Shown: positions 57,300-64,000 of the stretch, in pieces
How the letters are laid out: each line of letters starts with the position of its first letter
Numbering within the stretch: position 1 is the first letter of the stretch
DNA from: Siphonodentalium dalli
Taxonomy: Eukaryota; Mollusca; Scaphopoda; Gadilida; Siphonodentaliidae
Direction of reading: 5' to 3'
Assembly (NCBI GenBank): GCA_032622095.1
Contig: CP136066.1
Coordinates: 131,287,917 to 131,351,916, forward strand
DNA length: 64,000 nt
Program-made: the position numbers and the translations under genes
Notes under the pieces: model-generated
Told to the model about the DNA's origin: nothing
The model's database searches: none
What the model saw: only the letters and a program-made list of their open reading frames with translations

Positions 57300-57418
57300 C
57301 TTTATGGCTTTGAAATAGACAGACTCAACAGACTTTCAAAGAATGGAAAAGTTGTTACCTTATTCTCCGACTCGGGGATTATAGAAACCAACAACAACAT
57401 CTTGGTTACAGTACCCCT
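57300..57418 (-). repeat. Short foreign block replacing the RT core
   Basis: The minus strand reads TTAA then AGGGGTACTGTAACC at 57418-57400, which resembles the end of a TTAA-type MITE (TTAA plus AGG start). The other end is missing. The block lies where the RT palm should be. Confidence 0.4.
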
Positions 57419-58724
57419 TTAAGTAAATTATGAAATATTTCAATTAATTGACCATCTGTACTATGGTTGGGCAGGAAACCTGATTGGTGTTCGTACAAAA
57501 GATTGTTTTTGCTTAGGTGAACAAGGAGCTTTTCTAAAACGATTTTTTCGAAAATTTTACTCAACACGCTTAGTAACGACACGGGCTTGTAATTGTTTGG
57601 GTTACAAGGGTCACCCCTTTTGGGGATGGCGACAACCTCCGCTTTCTTCCATTCAGAGGGGAATACAGATGTTTCTAATGAGAGTTTAAACAAAATATAA
57701 AGGGGTTTTCTCATTGTATAATGCGTTTCCTTCAGCATACGATAGCTGATAATGTCGGGTCCACTCGCATTTATGGGCAACTGTCTAAGTATGTTAGTGC
57801 TATCATCTTGGCAAATTTTTATCTCGGATAATGTTTTATCTGCTCGATATGCGAAATCAGGCACCTTCGATCCATAAACTTTAAGTGTACTATTCTCAGC
57901 AAATATACGATTCAAGAGTTCTGCCTTTTGTATGTCCTCACTATACTGTGTGATAAATTATCTTGGTATACAAGCGGAGATATCTGTTTGTTTTGCGATG
58001 TATTCATAAATTGTTTCACGATATGCCAAAACTGTTTTGGTTTGCGTATTTACAGATAAAGACTCGTTAAGGCTCGACATGTATTCTTTTTTGGCGTACT
58101 TTTTCTCAAAATTTTAAATTTGTTCCAATCACTTGGCAAATTAGTTCTAAGTGCTTTTTTTCTCAACCGGTCACGTTGTCGAACAATTGTCTTACTTTTC
58201 CGTCAAACCATGGTTTATCATGGGGGCGTATTGTAACATGATTATGTGGTATATAAAATCGAGCTATTTCGAAATAATTTTGCATAAATTTATCGAGGCA
58301 TGTATTCACATCAGCGCTAGAGTTCGCAGACAATATATCGGACCAATTTGTCGCAGCTATTTCAGCGTTCATTCCATAAAAGTTTACACGGGAATAGTTC
58401 CATACTGATCTCTTGAGTTTGCATTACAATTTCAACAGATGTAGCGTAATGGTCGGAAAATTGAAGATTTGATACAGTCGGGTTCATGAAGTTCGTCTCG
58501 TGGCTAACTAAAATCGGATCTATAAGGGTTTGGGTTGTACATGTGACTCGAGTGGGTTCCGTAACAACATTATGTAAACTGAGTTTTGCTGTGATTTTTT
58601 GCAAGGGGCCGATCTTCTTCAACATATCACAGTTTAGGTCCCCAACTATCACCAGAGCTGGGTTAAATTCCAGGGCAGTTTAAATTTTTTCTTTCAATTT
58701 CAGCCAGTAGTCTGGCAGGCTTTT

Positions 58725-59614
58725 ATGGGGTGCCATCCCTGCAAATATTCGTTTTCGGAGATATCTCCTTGGATCCAAGCAGATATCTGCTCGCATTATG
58801 GTGATATCTCCTCGGTTTCAAGGAGATATCTGCTTGGAATATGGAGATATCTCCTCGGAAATATTTTCAAGGAGATATCTCCTTGAAACCGAGGATATAT
58901 CTCCACAATGCGAGCAGATATCTGCTTGGATCCAAGGAGATATCTCCTTGGATCCAAGCAGATATCTGCTCGCATTATGGAGATATCTCCTTGAAATATG
59001 TTAAAGGAGATATCTCCTTGGATCCAAGCAGATATCTGCTCGGATTATGGAGATATATGCTTGAAAAATATTTCAAGGAGATATCTCCATATTCCGAACA
59101 GATATCTGCTTGGATGTATTTGGAAAAAACGTATATGTACTGTGGAGAAATCATTAATATTTCATGGCCGCGGTTTTCCAAGGAGATATCTCCATAATCC
59201 AATATGGATATGGAATATTTTCAAGGAGATGTCTGCTTGGAATATGGAGATATCTCCTTGGACCCAAGGAGATATGAAAAATATTTCAAGGAGATATCTC
59301 CATAATCCGAGCAGATATCTGCTTGGATTATGGAGATATCTCCTCGGTTTCAAGGAGATATCTCGTTGGAAATATTTCAAGCAGATATCTCGTAGTTGCG
59401 ATGAGATATCTCCTAGGATCCAAGGAGATATCTCCATAATCCAAGCAGATATCTCCTAGGATCCAAGGATATATCTCCATAATGGACCATATTCCAAGCA
59501 GATATCTGCTAGGAATTGCAATTCCAAGGAGATATCTCCTCGAAACCGAGGAGATATCTCCGAATTACGAGGAGATATCTCCGAAAACGAATATTTGCAG
59601 GGATGGCGCCCCAT
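58725..59614. mobile_element. hAT-like MITE made of short palindromes
   Basis: TIRs begin ATGGGG(T/C)GCCATCCCTGC and continue through AATATTCGTTTTCGGAG into GATATCTCC, about 44 bp. The flanking octamers are aggctttt (58717-58724) and aggctttc (59615-59622), an 8-bp target duplication with one mismatch; the host LINE protein frame is broken exactly there (ESL before, KSL after). The interior is a chain of 12-16-bp palindromes: GGAGATATCTCC, GCAGATATCTGC, TTGGATCCAA, arranged in varying order. An 8-bp duplication suggests hAT; no transposase. Confidence 0.85.
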
Positions 59615-59950
59615 AGGCTTTCCCTTTCTGATCTATATGTCATACATAGGATAAATGTTTTATTTGTCCCCACTTCAAACTATAACATATCGTCATTAAA
59701 CTCTAGCCTATCCAAACGACGGAATCCAGTTGTGTTAGAAAAATACGCAATTATACCACCACCATAGTCTGATCTATCTTTACGAATTGGAGGTTGAAAA
59801 CCAGAAATCGCGTGTATTTCTAATGAATAATTTTCACTGAGGTGGGTCTCAGAAAAACACAGAATATCAAAATCATCGACATCGTCTTCGATTTTTTCAA
59901 TCTTGTGCCTGATACTGTGGATATTACAATGCAAAATTGATATGGTACTT

Positions 59951-60163
59951 ATATATAGGCTGGTAAATGGGACCAGGGTTAGGACTTATATCACCTGCAA
60001 TTAAGAGAAGGCACAGAAGAAGTGATGCAACAGCAAGATTATGGAAGCAAAGGTTACTTGATCTTCGGAATTTCCGATGTATTTTATTTTTTTTTAAGAA
60101 AGCTAACAGAAGACAAGAAGTTAACTAATGTATCCTTGATATGTTGTGTAACACAAAAATACC
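59951..60163. other. Intergenic
   Basis: No recognised gene. Confidence 0.35.
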
Positions 60164-60350
60164 CCGTCGACCACAGATGAACCTGGGTACCTTTATCACG
60201 ATTTCTCCCAACCTGGGTACCTAGCTCGATAACAATTTCCAGAACCTGTGTACCTTAATCACAAAAACCGACGAGACTGACCAATTCAGCGCTATTAATG
60301 GTCGTTGATCACCATTTTGTAATGAGTGTAATGACCGTAAGAAACGTTTG
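60164..60350 (-). repeat. Fragment of the 49.9-kb repeat family
   Basis: 'aacctgggtacct' motifs at 60180, 60211 and 60243 are the inverse of the 'ggtacccaggtt' motifs at 50897-50975; 'ggtcgttgatcaccat' to 'gtgtaatgacc' matches the inverse of 63525-63565. Confidence 0.6.
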
Positions 60351-60419
60351 ATCATAAAATAACAGGAAAAAAATGTCACAAAAATATTCTTACATAGGAT
60401 TTGTGATTTTATTTTTCAG

Positions 60420-60550
60420 ATGAAATGCCTGAGAACAAGTCAGTTATGTCGTGTAGCACTGTGGCAAGCAGTTTGGGTCGAAGTCAGGCCTCATACACGT
60501 GGCCACAGGAAAGAGGATTTAAGATTTCTGGTCGTTTTTATATTGAATAA
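60420..60550 (+). CDS. Possible small terminal exon (weak)
   Basis: A T-rich tract and CAG at 60417-60419 resemble a splice acceptor. The frame following (starting AT|GAA ATG CCT) reads 43 residues (EMPENKSVMSCSTVASSLG start) to TAA 60548-60550, which overlaps an AATAAA. That arrangement is what a short last exon looks like, but length is short, there is no known domain and no upstream exon was found. It may be chance. Confidence 0.2.
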
Positions 60551-61345
60551 AAATCAAATCATGTAACATTGTTTTATTGTTTTTGTTAATTGGTCACACC
60601 ATCATACACTCGTCTTAAAGGCCCATCTTCTTTTGTGGTAACATTTTGGATTCGTTGCATCGAGCCTTTTCCCAGCGGACTCCAAGAGACCCATTTATGA
60701 ATGAATTCAGATGGTATCGAATGTGTGAAATGATTTCTGAAAGTAAAAATGGGTGGTTTTGTTCGATTAAAAATAAAGAATGGTAACAATATGGCGTTTG
60801 TCCGGCAGAACGAGTAGCACGGTGTGACCGAAAGTTCTACTACACAATCGAAATAACGTAAAATGTAAACACGGGGCTAAACCATGTAATGCCAATGGGG
60901 GGAATATAACAGAATCCCTGCATCCCATGCTGTTTTAGATGAAGTGCATATGCTTCAAATCAGAAACTATGATGCTTACTTGGCTACTATATCTGCAGGA
61001 AGTAATCCGTTTTGTTGGAGGCATTTCCTGCAACCATAACTAACTGGCATTTTGGCCTACCTCAAGAAAGAAGTCCACATGGCAAATTTAGAAACGTGTA
61101 GATGCTTATACATGCAGTGTATTGTGGACAAACGAATCTGATAATCAGCGCAAGGACACTTTAAAACTGCCCAGGCTATGAATTTAGCTATCTTGGGAAT
61201 GCCGATTCAAAAATTAGGACATTAAAATACAGAATCACGCCCTATATATCGGGCCAATGTAGCGAAATGTTTGGACTGCTGCCATTATGTTTTACCACTT
61301 CGAAAGTCCTCGTTCAAATGTTCACACATATATTTGAATAAACTA
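60551..61345. other. Intergenic
   Basis: No gene recognised. Confidence 0.4.
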
Positions 61346-61353
61346 ATAATTTA

Positions 61354-62742
61354 GGGGAGACTCGGGCAAAGCGGGACATCAAATAATGTTTTCAAGGAAT
61401 TTTAGATAGGGTTTTTGTCGGGAAAAAAACTGGAAAGCCGTTGATTGGCATACAATTCATCGGCGCATATAACCGAGTGGTCATTGATATCAAACAACAT
61501 CTCGGTATGTCCCTTTTGGAACCTCTTGTTTTGTCCCACTTTGCCCGTGTCTTTGGGCAAAGTGGGACATCGCACTGGGCAAAGTGGGATAATATGCCGG
61601 GCAAAGTGGGATTGGAACAGCAAAATCAAAGAGACAGTGCGTGTTGCCATTGCTCAGACTGCTACAGACAGTCTTTGAGTGACCGATGAGTTTTTGTTGG
61701 GTTACGTAGGATTGATTTCTTGTCTGGCGACAAGAATTATCTATCTTAACGATATATTCACCTCGTCGCAGTATCGATTAAAACGAAGGTGACTTCCATT
61801 CCTTATTCCTTATTCGATTTTTGTTATAATTAGGTCAAACAAAGAGTGTTGTAGGGTGCCCACAATGGACTCTTTCCACACACACACACCCACCCGATCC
61901 AAAATGGCCGTCGTCCAGAGGATTCAAATGGGGCACCCATACCATTTCTCGTCCCCTTGACCGAATTGGGTCAAATAAAGGGTGTTGTGTGGTGGCCCCC
62001 AAGCCCTTTCACCCTTTGTTTGACCTAAATCGGCCAAGGGGCCGAGAAATGGCAAGGAGCCCTATTTCAACACTTCTGGACGCGGCCATTTCTGATCGGA
62101 TGGGGCGAAAGGGGTGAATATTTATATTGCCACCATACAACTCTCTTCGGTAACAAACAAAACAATCCAAGAAATGGCATGAGTGCCCTATTTGAACCCT
62201 TCTGGACGGCTGCCATTTTGGACCGGGTGGGGTGAATATTTAGATTGGCTTGGGCTACAACACCCTTTATTTGACAAAAATCTGTCAAGTGGGCGAGAAA
62301 TGGCATGATAAATTTGGACTTCCCGCAATCTAACATATATCAACAATACAATATATTGACCACCATGCCGGGCAAATCGGGACATGCTTTGATGACAGTT
62401 TACAGAGAGATAATTATCTATTTTTGTGTTATTGTTAGGCGAGGTAAGTTGGTAGGCTATAAATAGGAAATGGCCCTGGGGTGAAAGCAACGAACGAAAA
62501 TTAGTGAAACTATGGTACTTAATGTTCAGAAAAATAGAATTGAACACCACAAAAGTAGCCTGGTGATCTCTTCTAAACTCGAATGGCTCTCCAAACAAAT
62601 TGCATACTGAAATTAGTCACAAATGTTTGAACTGAATCATCTGACGTAATCAAGTTCCCCAGGAAATGCGCAGCACGTTTCAGGCACGTTATGCCGATGT
62701 CCCGCTTTGCCCGGGTGTCCCACTTTACCCGGCACGTCTCCC
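61354..62742. mobile_element. DNA transposon remnant, 8-bp duplication
   Basis: Ends GGGGAGACTCGGGCAAAG and the inverse of GGGAGACGTGCCGGGTAAAG; flanking octamers ataattta (61346-61353) and ataatata (62743-62750). Motifs of the type gggcaaagtgggaca recur inside at 61554, 61577, 61600 and 62370, and 61532-61570 forms a hairpin with its inverse. A second inverted block (about 61830-62310, 'agggtgttgt' and 'acaacaccct') is nested. No transposase frame seen. Superfamily hAT or P by duplication size. Confidence 0.7.
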
Positions 62743-62750
62743 ATAATATA

Positions 62751-63090
62751 TAGTAAAAGCAAATCACTTCGTAACATTCGTAAATTTGATGGTTCCAATG
62801 ATAACAAAACAGACCATACATTTAATATAAAATAATTGAATGGTAAATAGTTTGTTCACATTTGTACAACGTATTTTCAATAAGATTAGAAGTAATTAAC
62901 ACTTCCATGCATTCATTCTAGACGTTGAAAGTATATACCAAACCATGTATTAAAATCAAATCCGGTCAATTTGCATGTACTTTGGTTGAATTATATTCAG
63001 TTGAATTGTGAATTAAATACACCTAAATAATTTGGTGATTGACTAATTTTGGTGGCCATGGATGTGAAGCCCACAGCACTAGTTCAATGT
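62751..63090. other. Intergenic
   Basis: No gene recognised. Confidence 0.4.
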
Positions 63091-64000
63091 GTTAAATAAG
63101 TGTGCGTTTTGACACACACGAGGTAACAACTTGTTTGAAAAATGTTGTAGCATATTCTCGTAGCTGCCAAAATACTATGCAATATGTCATATACTATAGC
63201 TGAAAGGGTCACTCTCACCAAAAAAAGTGCTGAAGGGTACACAGGATTTGAAAATGTTCTGAAGGGTACACAGGGTTTGAAATATCGCTCTAAATGACGT
63301 TTAGTTTTCGTATCTGCCATGATTTCTGTCAGAGAATAATTGTTTACGTTCCAATGAACATTAAAATGAACTGAAAACAAACTGCTTATGGGCATCAGAC
63401 TTTCAGAAATACAGTTTAAGTAACGATGTTAGTGGCGATCAAAATCCGGTGTACCCTTCAGCCATTTGTTTTGGTGAGAGTGACCCCTTCAGCTATATTA
63501 TATGGTCCAACATTTCATATACGGTCATTACACTTATTGCCAGATGCTGATCAACGACCATCAATAGCACCGGTGGCATATTTATATATAATTTAACCAC
63601 ATGCTTTACATTAGGGTACACAGTTTAAGAAGAGTGTCGTAGTTTAGCGGTTTGCTTGTGCCATACAGCAATATCTAATCTTAAAGTCGACTCAGTTTAT
63701 AGCGAAATTCCAGTAAATTAGGCATGCACCTTGCCTATATGGACGATTCAGACATACATGTAATTTGCTGAACTCCTTTCGTAAATTTCGGTGTAAGCCG
63801 GTTGACTCGTTTGGTATACTCTAGTTATTCAGTCTATTCTGAACAAGTTCGTGGTAAATAATCACTTAATTGTGGTGCGTGTTCACTCATCACGAATGAA
63901 AAAGCTACGATTCACAAGGAAAAATACATTTTTTTAAAGCAGGGTTCAATATATTGCCGACTAAATGTGCTTTCTTTCAATAAACATAACATTAGTAACA
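63091..64000. repeat. Copies of the 49.9-kb fold-back family, cut by window end
   Basis: 63110-63190 matches 50225-50300 ('gtagctgccaaaatactatg'). 63190-63500 has an inverted pair: 'agctgaaagggtcactctcaccaaa' against 'ttttggtgagagtgacccc'. 63640-63825 is the inverse of 50741-50910, and 63818-64000 matches 49907-50090. The family continues beyond the window. Confidence 0.65.

Larger units (their letters stand above)
56180..59950 (-). mobile_element. Decayed LINE, interrupted by a transposon
   Basis: Reading from high to low coordinate: endonuclease N-terminus (59934-59680: HCNIHSIRHKI, ILCFSETHLSE, YGGGIIAYF), then an 890-bp insertion (58725-59614), endonuclease C-terminus (58680-58362: IVGDLNCDML, PTRVTCTTQTLID, LQFSDHYATS), a linker (58372-58163, HDKPWFDGKVR), RT fingers (57915-57406: NYKPVSLLSVLSKIFEKIV, HQSGFLPNHST), a gap where the palm with GVPQG and the catalytic Asp pair should be (57400-57300), RT thumb (57297-57055: WLVTFNSSKTKLMFF), and C-terminal domain (56866-56180, with a Cys/His cluster CRCSDLW..CCGLGDETVDHYFFEC). 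Many frameshifts. Family CR1/Jockey-like, different from the other two LINEs here. Confidence 0.8.

Overview
This is a gene-poor, AT-rich stretch of an animal nuclear genome, assembled with one fixed-size gap (100 N at 8860-8959). The evidence for a metazoan is two multi-finger C2H2 zinc-finger exons behind good splice acceptors, several decayed non-LTR retrotransposons with apurinic-type endonuclease plus reverse transcriptase, non-autonomous Helitrons, TTAA-flanked MITEs and many fold-back elements. The repeat style suggests a marine invertebrate (a lophotrochozoan is a guess); the sequence does not fix the phylum. I see no tRNA, rRNA, CRISPR array or prokaryotic operon.

Layout. 0-5 kb: Helitron remnants, then zinc-finger terminal exon A (3209-3947). 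5.3-8.9 kb: two diverged copies of one repeat, one with a 39-bp minisatellite, then a degenerate minisatellite that runs into the assembly gap. 9-12.8 kb: an inverted-repeat-bounded remnant (10041-12740) holding a broken single-zinc-finger ORF and a second broken ORF; it looks virus- or Polinton-like but I cannot name it. 12.8-15.8 kb: a Helitron and zinc-finger terminal exon B (14629-15340). 15.8-21.3 kb: a C/G-tract tandem array with inverted copies, and a ~200-bp satellite split by three tandem Helitrons. 21.3-27.1 kb: pieces of a decayed LINE, two copies of a TTAA-flanked hairpin MITE, more Helitrons, fold-backs. 27.4-32.4 kb: a 4.9-kb fold-back element whose arms carry tandem ATGGCGGC-rich units. 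32.7-36.05 kb: a fairly young LINE with a 744-codon open frame but a damaged endonuclease. 36.4-40.0 kb: a second large fold-back element with a decayed ORF of a widespread invertebrate family in its loop and another transposon nested in one arm. 41-51 kb: LINE fragments, a perfect 54-bp palindrome, a 36-bp minisatellite of about 35 units, MITEs. 51.4-56.05 kb: a chain of seven Helitron-like units, nearly all directly abutting. 56.2-59.95 kb: a LINE on the minus strand interrupted by an 890-bp element made almost wholly of short palindromes. 60-64 kb: an 8-bp-TSD transposon and copies of a fold-back family that continues past the window.

How it fits together. The only likely host coding sequence is the pair of zinc-finger last exons. 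Both are on the plus strand, both start in the same splice phase, and both end in the same unusual finger type, so they may be alternative last exons of one transcription-factor gene whose 5' exons lie outside the window. Everything else is mobile-element accretion: nested insertions can be ordered (satellite, then Helitron; LINE, then MITE; LINE, then palindromic element; fold-back, then nested element) because several target-site duplications and empty sites can still be read.
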